Shown one piece after another: positions 1-7,686 of a DNA stretch of 42,306 nucleotides. The notes below the pieces were generated by a model. It worked only from the letters and a program-made list of their open reading frames with translations. It was not told where the DNA came from and did no database searches. The stretch spans positions 1-42,306 of the forward strand of contig JACVRN010000037.1 of NCBI GenBank assembly GCA_014534425.1, in the 5' to 3' direction. Numbering within the stretch: position 1 is the stretch's first letter; every line of letters begins with the position of its first letter. The translations under genes were made by a program, and so were the position numbers. The stretch is from Pyrinomonadaceae bacterium (GTDB taxonomy: Bacteria > Acidobacteriota > Blastocatellia > Pyrinomonadales > Pyrinomonadaceae).

Positions 1-1316
1 GTGTCGGCCAGCCGCATGGAGAGCGACTGGGGTTTGTAGTCGAAGGCGGCTGGGCCTCCGCGCTGGTTCTGAAGCTGTGTGACGAGCGCGTCCTGTGATT
101 CTCGGAACCGCAGGAAGCTTCCGCGCTGGTTGAAGATGACGAAGAGAAGCGTTTCGCCTCGCGCAGTACGCATCTGTCCTACGAGGGCGCTGACGCCGCC
201 GTCGGTTCTGATGAGCGTCCCCGTCTTGGCTATCACGCTGCCGCGCGAAGGATAGCTCGTGTAGCGTTTATGAAGCGTGCCAGGGTCTATGCCCGCAACC
301 GGCATGATGTCCGAGGGCGAAAGATTGGCCTTCGCCAACTCCGTTCTGAGAGTGCGAAATATTTTCATCATCGCGCGCGGCGTCACACGATTGACGCCGA
401 GGCCGCTAGTGGTCGCAAGCGATATGTCTGCGGGGTTGACGCCCGCGTCTCGGATGGCTACGCGCCTGACGCCTTCGGGGCCGCCGAGCGTGTCGCCGAT
501 GCGCTCGGCCATGAAGTTGTTCGAGTAGCAGAGCAGAACCTTTAGCACGTCCACTAGCTTGCTTGAGTTGTGCGTCATAAGAGGGCGCGCTCCCCTAGGC
601 ACAGAGTCAACGTAAACGGCTCCCATCACGGCCACGCTCGGCACGCTCTGAAGACTCGCCGCGTCTCCTAAGCTGATGCGCTCGTCCGTCCACGCGCGAG
701 AAGCCGCAGCCGGTCTGCGCGTGGCATCCAGCGTGTCGTAGAGAGCATCGCCGGAGCGCTGCGCCGACAGACTGAAGTTCATGGTAAAGCGCGGGGCAAC
801 AATCAAGTCTCCGGTCACTGTGCGAATTCCCATACGGTTCAACTCGCGCGCCAGCATGACCGCGTGCTCGTAGTGAAACGAAGGGTCGCGGCCAGAGATA
901 ATTAGGTCGCCGTTGATGGTGCCGGTAAGTTTATCAATCGTTCCGTTCGTCCAGACTGCGGTCGTGAAGCGATGCTCAGGGCCGAAGGTCTTGAGCGCGG
1001 CCAGCGCCGTGGCAAGCTTGACTGCGGACGCTGGGTTGAATCCTATGTTGCCCAGTTGCTCCATCACCGTCTGCCCGTCCAGCGTCTCTACGAGTATGCC
1101 CATCATCCCCGTCGTAGGGATGGCCGAAGCTTCAGAAGGCGTTGCGATGCTGGTGGAAGGCGTGACGGGGCGAGAGAGAACCGTGGGCCTTGTTAAGTCA
1201 GGGGGAGCGGTTTCTGTTTGTGTTGTCTGTGCAAAGAGAGCGAGAGGAGAGGCGATTATGAGAGCGAATAAGCCTAGGGCAGAGATGAACCTTTGATAAA
1301 AACCTGGTCGAAACAT
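1..1316 (-). CDS. dacB: D-alanyl-D-alanine carboxypeptidase/endopeptidase, PBP4 type (peptidase S13), 3' end cut by window
   Basis: Reading the minus strand from the ATG at 1316 gives an open frame of about 438 codons that leaves the window at base 1 without a stop. An N-terminal hydrophobic segment (residues about 10-29, ending LALFAQ) looks like a signal peptide, so the protein should act in the periplasm. The three penicillin-binding motifs are visible in order: SAVK (SxxK, nucleophile Ser97), SNN (SxN, Ser265) and KTG (Lys364). This order and wide spacing fit the S13/PBP4 family, which trims or cross-cleaves peptidoglycan peptides and is usually about 450-500 residues, so little is missing. 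It is divergent from the glycosylase gene at 1545. Carboxypeptidase versus endopeptidase activity cannot be told from sequence. Confidence 0.9.
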   Translation of the reverse strand, partial: MFRPGFYQRFISALGLFALIIASPLALFAQTTQTETAPPDLTRPTVLSRPVTPSTSIATPSEASAIPTTGMMGILVETLDGQTVMEQLGNIGFNPASAVKLATALAALKTFGPEHRFTTAVWTNGTIDKLTGTINGDLIISGRDPSFHYEHAVMLARELNRMGIRTVTGDLIVAPRFTMNFSLSAQRSGDALYDTLDATRRPAAASRAWTDERISLGDAASLQSVPSVAVMGAVYVDSVPRGARPLMTHNSSKLVDVLKVLLCYSNNFMAERIGDTLGGPEGVRRVAIRDAGVNPADISLATTSGLGVNRVTPRAMMKIFRTLRTELAKANLSPSDIMPVAGIDPGTLHKRYTSYPSRGSVIAKTGTLIRTDGGVSALVGQMRTARGETLLFVIFNQRGSFLRFRESQDALVTQLQNQRGGPAAFDYKPQSLSMRLAD

Positions 1317-1453
1317 TTATTCCTCCAACAAACTCTTTTTCGGGGGAGGCGCATCATAGCATGAACCGAGGCGCTTTAGGACTCCCAAAATTATCTGTGA
1401 GGAGAACCGTGCAGGCCGGACTTTGATGCCCGCCGGACAGATAAGGGATGTAT

Positions 1454-1499
1454 GAAAAGAGAAAAGGGCGCGGGCACCCGTTTCTTCTTTTCTCTTTTA
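1454..1499. repeat. Intergenic A/G-word hairpin (family E, copy 1)
   Basis: The left arm GAAAAGAGAAAAG (1454-1466) is complementary to the right arm CTTCTTTTCTCTTTTA (1484-1499). More of the same vocabulary, CCTTTTGGCTTTTTAC, follows to about 1515. It lies between the divergent dacB and glycosylase genes. The same words recur at 19415-19500 and near 26722-26743. The rest of 1317-1544 shows nothing recognisable. Confidence 0.6.
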
Positions 1500-1544
1500 C
1501 CTTTTGGCTTTTTACTTTAGAATCGGCTTGAGAATTGATTCCTC

Positions 1545-2207
1545 GTGCGAGTCTTAAGCCAACCCGTCACCATTGAAAACATAGTTGCGACGCACAGGGC
1601 GCGACGCTCGGAGATAGAGGCGCGGCTGGCGGAGTTTCGTCGCGTTTGGGCAGAGCGCTCGGACGCTCGCCTGTGGGAAGAACTGGTCTTCTGCATCTTT
1701 ACCGCAGGGGCTTCGGCGCGCATGGGCCTGCGCTCGATTGAAGCCATACGCCATCTTCTCGATTCAGGGAGCCAGCAGGAGATGGCCGAGGCTCTTCAAT
1801 CTCGCCATCGCTATCCGAACTCGCGCTCTGGCTACGTAGCTGTCACGCGCGAGTACCTGCTAGAGGATTGCGGGATGCGTCTCTCGGAAAGACTTGAGAG
1901 CTTCCGCGACCCTCTGGCACGGCGCGACTGGCTGGCGCGCGAGCGCCGCATAAAGGGCTTGGGCTACAAAGAGTCCAGCCACTTCCTGCGTAACGTTGGC
2001 TTCCGTGGTTACGGCATTCTTGACAAGCACATCCTGCGAAGCCTGGCAGAGCTTGGCATCATTGAGTCGCCTGAGCCGCCCGCGACGCGCACACGCTATC
2101 TTGAAACCGAAGAGCGCCTGCGAAGTTTCGCGCGCGACATACGAATTGATTTCGACGAGCTTGATCTTGTCCTGTGGTCTATGAAAACGGGTGAAATTTT
2201 GAAGTAA
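1545..2207 (+). CDS. ogg: 8-oxoguanine DNA glycosylase/AP lyase, archaeal Ogg2 type
   Basis: This 220-residue protein matches the helix-hairpin-helix Ogg2 family, bifunctional base-excision-repair enzymes that remove 8-oxoguanine and nick the abasic site by beta-elimination. The HhH segment reads KGLGYKESSHFLRNVG, followed by ILDKHILR. The expected catalytic pair is Lys142 and Asp160, 18 residues apart as in the archaeal enzymes. Length is typical for Ogg2 and shorter than eukaryotic-type OGG1. The start is GTG: an in-frame stop lies at 1536-1538 and no better codon exists between, though no clear ribosome site is seen. Ogg2 is best known from archaea and some bacteria, so presence here may reflect old transfer (inference). 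Eleven bases separate it from the next gene. Confidence 0.88.
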   Translation: MRVLSQPVTIENIVATHRARRSEIEARLAEFRRVWAERSDARLWEELVFCIFTAGASARMGLRSIEAIRHLLDSGSQQEMAEALQSRHRYPNSRSGYVAVTREYLLEDCGMRLSERLESFRDPLARRDWLARERRIKGLGYKESSHFLRNVGFRGYGILDKHILRSLAELGIIESPEPPATRTRYLETEERLRSFARDIRIDFDELDLVLWSMKTGEILK

Positions 2208-2218
2208 GGAAGCGAAAG

Positions 2219-3880
2219 ATGAACTCCCAAACATTCCCCTTCTTAAGCAAACCTTCCCGGCATCGCTCGCGCATCAGAAAAATCGCCAGCACGATTTTCT
2301 CCGTCTCTCTCCTGTGTCTTGTGCTAGCCACGTTGCCCGTCGCGGCGCAGGCCGACGAGAAGACCCGTGGGAAAGCCGAGCGCGCCTTGCGTGAAGGCGA
2401 CTTCGAGATAGCCGAAAAGCTCTTTCGAGAGCTTCTTAAAGCAGACGCAGGGGACAAGCCCGCGAGGCTGGGACTCAGCTACGCCCTGCTCAAGCGCGGG
2501 AATCTACAGGACGCATACGACCATGCAGCGCGCGTCATTGCCAGCGACCCGCTCTCGGCCCGCGCTCACGCTTTGCTCGGCGCATCAATCCTTGCAAGCG
2601 GCGATTTCCGCATGGCGATTGAAGAGTTCCGCACGGCGCTCAGCCTCAAAGATAACGACGCCCTGGCAATCGCAGGGCTGGCTCTGGTCAGCTTCTATGA
2701 GAATCGTCTTGATGAAAGCATTGTAGGTCTGAGGCGCGCAGTCTTTCTTGACCCGCGCGAGCCTGACTTTATCTTTAATCTGGCGATTGCAGCCGCCCGC
2801 GCAGAGCGCTACAAGGAGGCCGCAGACGCTTACGAGCGCTTTCTTCAGATAGCGCCGCGCTATGACGTTGACCGTCGCGCGCGTATTCAAGGCTTGATAG
2901 ATTTCCTTCGCTATCTTGGCGGACGCCGTTTTCTCTACGCCGTGGGAGGCGCTGAGCGCGTTGACGTTCCCTTCGAAGCGCCCGACGGGCGGCCCATCAT
3001 ACAGGTACGCATCAACGGCCAGCGAGAGCCTTTCCGCTTCGTGCTGGACACAGGCTCAGGCATGTGCGTCGTGTCTGACCGCGCCGCAGAGCGACTGGGC
3101 ATGAAGCCGGTTGCGCGCGGCGGGATGGCAAGGGGCTTTGGCGGCGGTGGGCGCTTTGAAATCGTCTACGGCTTTCTCTCTTCGATAGACATTGGCGGCG
3201 CGAAAGTCGAGAGCGTGCCCGTTTACATACGCCACTTCTATGACGAGAAGGTTCCGGTCGACGGCTACATAGGGCTGTCCGCGATTGCGAAGTTCCTGAC
3301 CATAGTGGATTACGGCACGAACACTTTCTCGCTCGTGCGCGGGCGCGATTCCGAGACTCTTTCCGTCTCAAGCATGGTCTTCAAGAACAAGGATAATCAG
3401 AAGGCTGCACAAGCCTCGCAGGCGGTTCCGCTTCGCACAACGGCGAGCGGATTTCTTTCAAGCGAAGTGAAGCTTGACGGAATCGACAGACCTCTGAATT
3501 TCATAGTCGACACGGGCGCGAGCATCTCCGTCATCAGCGAGAGGCTGACGCGCGATGACGAGATGAGCCGCATAGCCCAGGCCACGAAGATGAAGGTCTT
3601 CGGAGCCGCAGGCATCGCGGAGAACGTTGGAATGCTGCTTCTGCCGCGCCTTCAGATAGGCATGCACACGCGCGAGCGAGTGGCCGCAGCCGTGCTTGAC
3701 CTGGACACGATTAACGAAACGACAGGGTTTGTTCAAACCGGAGTGCTCGGCGGAAACTTCCTGCGACAGTACCGGCTGACGTTCGATTTTCAGCGCTCGC
3801 TTCTGCTGCTTGAGCCTGTCAAGAACAGCATGCCTAGAAACGATCTTCCATCGAGCGGTAACGCCGCTCAACCTCTCTAG
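2219..3880 (+). CDS. Secreted TPR protein with two retropepsin-like aspartyl protease domains
   Basis: This 553-residue protein has an N-terminal signal-like hydrophobic stretch (residues about 25-43, SVSLLCLVLATLPVAAQA), then four to five TPR-like helical repeats (about 48-220), then two retropepsin-like domains. Domain 1 contains FVLDTGSG with the presumed catalytic Asp277, and domain 2 contains FIVDTGAS with Asp431. Retropepsins work as dimers with one DTG per half, so two copies in one chain could form a pseudo-dimeric protease, as in pepsins, although each half keeps its own flap-like GFGGGG or GAAG region. The start ATG follows AAGGAAGCGAAAG. The role is probably periplasmic or extracytoplasmic; the substrate is unknown. 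The PIN gene begins 16 bases after its stop. Confidence 0.82.
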   Translation: MNSQTFPFLSKPSRHRSRIRKIASTIFSVSLLCLVLATLPVAAQADEKTRGKAERALREGDFEIAEKLFRELLKADAGDKPARLGLSYALLKRGNLQDAYDHAARVIASDPLSARAHALLGASILASGDFRMAIEEFRTALSLKDNDALAIAGLALVSFYENRLDESIVGLRRAVFLDPREPDFIFNLAIAAARAERYKEAADAYERFLQIAPRYDVDRRARIQGLIDFLRYLGGRRFLYAVGGAERVDVPFEAPDGRPIIQVRINGQREPFRFVLDTGSGMCVVSDRAAERLGMKPVARGGMARGFGGGGRFEIVYGFLSSIDIGGAKVESVPVYIRHFYDEKVPVDGYIGLSAIAKFLTIVDYGTNTFSLVRGRDSETLSVSSMVFKNKDNQKAAQASQAVPLRTTASGFLSSEVKLDGIDRPLNFIVDTGASISVISERLTRDDEMSRIAQATKMKVFGAAGIAENVGMLLLPRLQIGMHTRERVAAAVLDLDTINETTGFVQTGVLGGNFLRQYRLTFDFQRSLLLLEPVKNSMPRNDLPSSGNAAQPL

Positions 3881-3895
3881 GGGCGGCCAGGTGTC

Positions 3896-4378
3896 ATGAA
3901 GCAGAGCCTTTATCTTGAAACCTCTGTCGTCGGCGCTTACCTGGATAACGGCGAGCCTTTTCGCCGTGACCTGACGATTCGCTGGTGGGAACACGAGATG
4001 CCGGAATACCGCACAGTCGTCTCGCCGCTTGTCCAGCGAGAGCTTGAGCGCACACAGGAGCCGCACCGCACCGGCTACCTGAAATTAATCAAGCCGCTTG
4101 AGCAGGTAGAGTTGACGGACGAAGCGGCCATACTCGCAGAAGGCTACATCTCGCGCGGCATCTTTCATCGCAAGTTCATAGCCGACGCGGTTCACGTCGC
4201 CCTTGCTTCATTTCACAAGATAGATTATCTGGTGACGTGGAACTTCGGACATCTGGCGAACGTGCGCCGCCAGGCGCGCATACGTTTATTCAACACAGCC
4301 GCAGGCTTCTTCGTTCCGATGATAGTCACGCCGGAGTTCCTGGTTTCAGAAGCAACGGAAAGGGAGATTAGTCAATAG
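3896..4378 (+). CDS. PIN-domain protein, VapC-like toxin family
   Basis: This 160-residue PIN-like nuclease has acidic residues at the expected places: Glu8 (YLETS, with Glu replacing the usual first Asp), Glu49 (QRELER) and Asp97 (IADAVHVALA), followed by TWNFGHL (Asn116). This Glu-first variant is typical of a chromosomal VapC-like subfamily whose C-terminus reads like PMIVTPEFL. Family members cleave RNA and are usually silenced by a small cognate antitoxin. Here the antitoxin is not upstream as in classic vapBC; the nearest candidate is the small ORF at 4464. The stop codon lies inside the left arm of an inverted repeat. It may be co-transcribed with the retropepsin gene, 16 bases upstream. 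Toxicity is inferred from family only. Confidence 0.8.
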   Translation: MKQSLYLETSVVGAYLDNGEPFRRDLTIRWWEHEMPEYRTVVSPLVQRELERTQEPHRTGYLKLIKPLEQVELTDEAAILAEGYISRGIFHRKFIADAVHVALASFHKIDYLVTWNFGHLANVRRQARIRLFNTAAGFFVPMIVTPEFLVSEATEREISQ

Positions 4379-4459
4379 TGAGTCCCGCGAGCAGAAGATA
4401 GTTTTTTCCCCGCGCCATTATTTGCTATTTACTTCACGGGATTTACTAATTACTATTCT
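4366..4459. repeat. Intergenic inverted repeat (family G) overlapping the PIN gene 3' end
   Basis: The left arm, containing TTAGTCAATAGTGAGTCCCG (from about 4368), pairs imperfectly with the right arm, containing CGGGATTTACTAATTACTAT (from about 4437). The words TAGTAAT/TAGTGA recur within the arms. The PIN stop codon TAG (4376-4378) lies in the left arm, and the next small gene begins just after the right arm. Confidence 0.5.
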
Positions 4460-4463
4460 AAGC

Positions 4464-4694
4464 ATGTATCGCAAGCCAAGGTTCCTGGAGGTGCTTCACG
4501 AGATACGTGAAGAGATGTCGCGCGAAGCGGACTATGACGTTGATCTCTTCATGGAGATGGTGCGCTCTGGGCGCAGGCCGCATCATGGGCCGGAGCGTAA
4601 CATTCGTGGCTTTCGCAGCCGCGCGCCGCGCGCCGAAAGTAGTGAAGTCGAAAGCAACGCTTCGCATAGACGAAAGCGACGCGTGGCGCGATAA
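4464..4694 (+). CDS. Small protein, possible antitoxin-like partner of the PIN protein
   Basis: The ATG at 4464 opens 76 codons. The first half (RKPRFLEVLHEIREEMSREA, then DYDVDLFMEMVRSG) is a charged amphipathic helix that resembles the short partner proteins often encoded next to PIN genes of this subtype. The second half is Arg/Ser-rich and looks unlike a folded protein. From about 4590 a different frame carries a more protein-like tail (KATLRIDESDAWRDNPLDPS) that ends at 4728, so a frameshift, or a second overlapping ORF, is possible. No good ribosome site is seen. Assignment rests on position and the helix pattern only. Confidence 0.45.
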   Translation: MYRKPRFLEVLHEIREEMSREADYDVDLFMEMVRSGRRPHHGPERNIRGFRSRAPRAESSEVESNASHRRKRRVAR

Positions 4695-4775
4695 TCCGCT
4701 TGACCCTTCTCTCATGGCGGGTAAATAATTCAAAAGTTCATTGCCGACTAATTTGTTTCCGATAGCTCTTCTGTC

Positions 4776-5564
4776 ATGGACGTAACCTTTGAGACCATCG
4801 GGCTTGAAGTCCCTAGCGAGAAAGCTTTCAATCATCTGGCGGAGCGCGCCGGAGACCAGGGCGAGCCGACGCAACTGACTCGTCGCGGCGCTGTGCTTCA
4901 TGGCCGTTGCTGGAAACTCGGCGAAGGTCTTGAGGTCTGGACTGTGCTTTACGAATCGGGCACGGGCGACATCTTCTACGCCGATTGTCGTCCGGGCTTC
5001 CGCGCCCGCTACACACAGCGCATAAGCCCCTGGGCGCTGACGGAATATGATGAAGAAGGCGAAGCCGTAGTGCATGGCTACTGCGACGGCACGGACACGG
5101 AAGTCCTCTTCGAGTTGCAGAACTTGACCGAAGTTGGCACGGCAGGCTTTCGCGCGCAGGAGCTTTACGTGGGATTGTGCGGGCTGGCTTATCGCGCTCG
5201 CGTGTGCCAGAGGGTTCGGGGCGTGCGCTGGGAGCCGCTCGAAAAGGCTGCGCCGCAACGCGCCGCGCACGAGAACGACTGGAGCCTGTCGGGCCGCATC
5301 ATAGCCTTCAAGCCGCTCAGGAATCCTCTCTCCGGCAGCGAACTTTACTGGGTCTACGTTGACCTTGAAAGATTGAAGCTGGAAGTTCTTGTCAATCGCC
5401 GCGCGCTTCGTGGAGCGCCGCTCGCCATCGGCGCAACTCTTTCGGCTGAGGTCTGGTTACAGGGACACGTCCTGGACGAGCGCGCCCTGCGCTCACGCTA
5501 CGAGGGGGCTGACCGCGCCTTCGCCATAGGAGATTACTGGCTCGGCCTGAGACGAAGGAATTAA
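4776..5564 (+). CDS. Conserved-looking protein of unknown function
   Basis: I do not recognise this 262-residue protein. It has no signal peptide or membrane segment, so it is probably cytoplasmic. It is rich in Trp, Glu and aromatic residues, with predicted mostly beta structure. A C-terminal part (about 175-260) contains strands such as ELYWVYVDLERLKLEVLVNR and LSAEVWLQGHVL, suggestive of a small beta barrel. The start ATG at 4776 follows a weak purine region. A word-repeat hairpin begins immediately after its stop codon, so it probably ends a transcript. Codon use looks like that of its neighbours. Confidence 0.7.
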   Translation: MDVTFETIGLEVPSEKAFNHLAERAGDQGEPTQLTRRGAVLHGRCWKLGEGLEVWTVLYESGTGDIFYADCRPGFRARYTQRISPWALTEYDEEGEAVVHGYCDGTDTEVLFELQNLTEVGTAGFRAQELYVGLCGLAYRARVCQRVRGVRWEPLEKAAPQRAAHENDWSLSGRIIAFKPLRNPLSGSELYWVYVDLERLKLEVLVNRRALRGAPLAIGATLSAEVWLQGHVLDERALRSRYEGADRAFAIGDYWLGLRRRN

Positions 5565-5565
5565 A

Positions 5566-5645
5566 CAGCCATCAGCCGTCAGCAGTCAGCCATCAGCCAA
5601 AGGCTTCATTAATTGCTGATTGCTGACGGCTGATGGCTGATTGCT
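5566..5645. repeat. Heptad-word hairpin CAGCCAT (family A, copy 1)
   Basis: The left arm (5566-5598) is a run of 7-bp words, CAGCCAT/CAGCCGT/CAGCAGT. The right arm (5611-5645) is its reverse complement, containing GCTGACGGCTGATGGCTGAT. About 25 bp can pair. It starts one base after the upstream stop codon and ends eight bases before the lytic transglycosylase ATG. The same element occurs at 10325 and 40729. Confidence 0.85.
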
Positions 5646-5653
5646 AACTTTTA

Positions 5654-6304
5654 ATGAAACGCCGCCTCCTGTTTATCTTCATCCTCCTTGTTGCGCTCTG
5701 CGTCGTCGGTCTCTATCTCTTCAATCAGTACTGGGTTCATCGCTACGACGCTCTGATTCAGAGACAGGCTGGCATCTATCGCCTAGACCCTGACCTTGTC
5801 TGGAGCATCATCTACGAGGAGACCTATTTTCGCCCGTGGAAGATTGGCGCTGACGGCGAGATAGGATTGATGCAGGTCACGCCTGCCGTGGGACGCGAGT
5901 GGGCCGCTCAGACCGGCATGCGCGAGCTTGAGCGGCAGATGGCCGCAGACCCCCAGGGCATGCTTTCAGACCCGGAAAAGAATATTCAGATAGGCTGTTG
6001 GTATCTGGAAAAATTTTACGAGCAGTACCGCGACGTTCCCGGCACAGAGGCGCGAATGGTCGCGGGCTACAACGCTGGCCCTACGCGCGTGGCCGACTGG
6101 AGCCGAAGCCCGCAAGGCACTGGCCGGAACCTCACGGAAGCGGAGTTCATCAACAATATCAACATCGCTTCGACGAAGAACTACGTCACCTCAATCCTTG
6201 AGCGCTATCGCTCGTTAAAGAGCAGGCGCGCTCGCGCCACTAGCAGCATAGACAAAGAATGGAAGCGGCCCGCGCGAGGCCATGGAGACTGCATAGCAGC
6301 GTGA
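5654..6304 (+). CDS. Membrane-anchored lytic murein transglycosylase (SLT domain)
   Basis: This 216-residue protein has a single N-terminal membrane anchor or signal anchor (residues about 4-24) followed by a goose-lysozyme-like SLT domain (about 34-190). The catalytic motif reads IIYEETYF, with Glu56 (followed by Thr, as in the ES/ET motif) as the likely acid, then ADGEIGLMQVTP and the downstream AGYNAGPTRV motif of the Slt family. These enzymes cleave the MurNAc-GlcNAc bond of peptidoglycan to leave 1,6-anhydro ends, acting in the periplasm. Its stop codon overlaps the GTG of the MFS gene by 4 bp (GTGA), so the two are translationally coupled. The basic C-terminal tail after residue 190 is not part of the fold. 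Confidence 0.9.
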   Translation: MKRRLLFIFILLVALCVVGLYLFNQYWVHRYDALIQRQAGIYRLDPDLVWSIIYEETYFRPWKIGADGEIGLMQVTPAVGREWAAQTGMRELERQMAADPQGMLSDPEKNIQIGCWYLEKFYEQYRDVPGTEARMVAGYNAGPTRVADWSRSPQGTGRNLTEAEFINNINIASTKNYVTSILERYRSLKSRRARATSSIDKEWKRPARGHGDCIAA

Positions 6305-7647
6305 CCTACGGGCAGCTTCTAAAGGGGAACGCGAACTTTCGCCGCCTGTGGATGGGGCAGGTCGTCTCCGAGATAGGCGACTGGCTTAACAACATAGCCG
6401 TGCTCGCTCTGGCTATTCAGGCGGCAGGCGCAGGACGTGAAGGACGCGCGCTCGCCATCTACGCCATAGCGCGTCACCTGCCGCTCTTCATCTTCGGCCC
6501 CATAGCGGGCGTCGTCGTTGACCGTTTGGCGCGCCGCCGCGTCATGATAGCTGCGGACATCCTGCGCTCTCTGCTCGCACTTGGGTTTCTGCTCGCAAGC
6601 GTATTCGCGGCCCTGCCTGTTATCTACACAGTCGGGGCAACGCTCTTCGCCGTCTCCGCTTTTTTCAACGCTGCGAAGCGCGCGACTATCCCTCAGCTTG
6701 TTCGTGATACGGACGAACTTCTCGCGGCCAACTCTCTTTCGGCTTCCACGACTGCCGCGACCATCGCCGTAGGCTCCGCGCTCGGCGGCATCGTCGCCAC
6801 CTTCATAGGCCGCAACACCGTCTTCATCCTCAACGCCGCGACCTTTCTCGTCTCCGCCGAAATGATTCGCCGCATTCGAGAGAGTAGAAAGAAGAGCGAA
6901 GATGTTTCGCACGAGCATGAGCATAAAAGAGATGCTGTGCGGCGCGGTCGCATCTCTCCCTTGAATGCTCTGCGACGGGCGTTCGTGGATTTCCGAGACG
7001 GCTTGCGCTACGTGCGGCGCGTGCGTGTGCTGTCGGCCATCTTCGTAGTCGCCGCAGGCTGGGGATTGGGCAACGGAGTCGCGCGTGCTCTCTACAGTAT
7101 CTTCGGCGCTCACTTAGGCGAGCGCGCGGCTACAGGGTTGGTTGCGCGGCCCACGGACTTCGGCATCTCTGTCCTCTTTGTAGCGATGGGCATGGGAGGA
7201 GTGTTCGGCGCGCCGCTCGCACGCCGCTTCAACGCCGGTTCATCCGAAAGCATGGGGGCGCGCATGGGCCGCTCCATGATTTTCGACGGCTTTGGGTTGC
7301 TGGCCTTCAGTCTTATGCCGTTGCTCTGGGGCGCTGCGCTCGTGCTGGTGCTGCGCGAGATTAACTTCTCCATCTGGTGGACGGCGCAGCAGACGATTTT
7401 GATGAGCCGCACGGAGAACCGTTACGCTGGCCGCATCTTCGCGTCCTACGAGACGCTGACGACGCTCATGATGGTAGGCTCCATGCTCGCGTCCGGCTTC
7501 GCAGCAGACCGCTACGGCATCACGCCCGTCGCGGCCTGCGGAGGCCTTGTGATTTCACTTTCCGGCATGATGTGGTTCATCCTGCGCTTCAGGGAGAGAA
7601 GGCGTCATCCCTTCACAAACCAGGGCGATGTTCATGCATCGAGATAA
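6301..7647 (+). CDS. MFS transporter (MFS_3/enterobactin-exporter-like)
   Basis: This is a 12-helix type major facilitator protein of about 448 residues. The N-terminal motif NFRRLWMGQVVSEIGDWLNN is typical of the MFS_3 group that includes EntS-like exporters. A motif-A-like loop, DRLARRRVM, follows helix 2, and a charged cytoplasmic loop with a His-rich run (HEHEHKRD) separates the two halves. I prefer the GTG at 6301, which makes a 4-bp GTGA overlap with the upstream stop and places the family's conserved start directly after it. An in-frame ATG at 6259, inside the upstream gene, would add 14 Arg-rich residues that do not look like family sequence. The substrate is unknown; coupling to a lytic transglycosylase does not reveal it. 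Confidence 0.87.
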   Translation: MTYGQLLKGNANFRRLWMGQVVSEIGDWLNNIAVLALAIQAAGAGREGRALAIYAIARHLPLFIFGPIAGVVVDRLARRRVMIAADILRSLLALGFLLASVFAALPVIYTVGATLFAVSAFFNAAKRATIPQLVRDTDELLAANSLSASTTAATIAVGSALGGIVATFIGRNTVFILNAATFLVSAEMIRRIRESRKKSEDVSHEHEHKRDAVRRGRISPLNALRRAFVDFRDGLRYVRRVRVLSAIFVVAAGWGLGNGVARALYSIFGAHLGERAATGLVARPTDFGISVLFVAMGMGGVFGAPLARRFNAGSSESMGARMGRSMIFDGFGLLAFSLMPLLWGAALVLVLREINFSIWWTAQQTILMSRTENRYAGRIFASYETLTTLMMVGSMLASGFAADRYGITPVAACGGLVISLSGMMWFILRFRERRRHPFTNQGDVHASR

Positions 7648-7686
7648 GCTTGGATTTCATGCTCTGTTAAAATAGCTCTTGAGATT

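Noticed and set aside
4458..5270. Minus-strand ORF of 270 codons
   Set aside because: It is antisense to the small PIN-partner ORF and the unknown protein at 4776, with shadow-like composition rich in Arg, His and Ala.
6319..7113. Minus-strand ORF of 264 codons
   Set aside because: It is antisense to the MFS gene; the translation is low-complexity and charged without family features.
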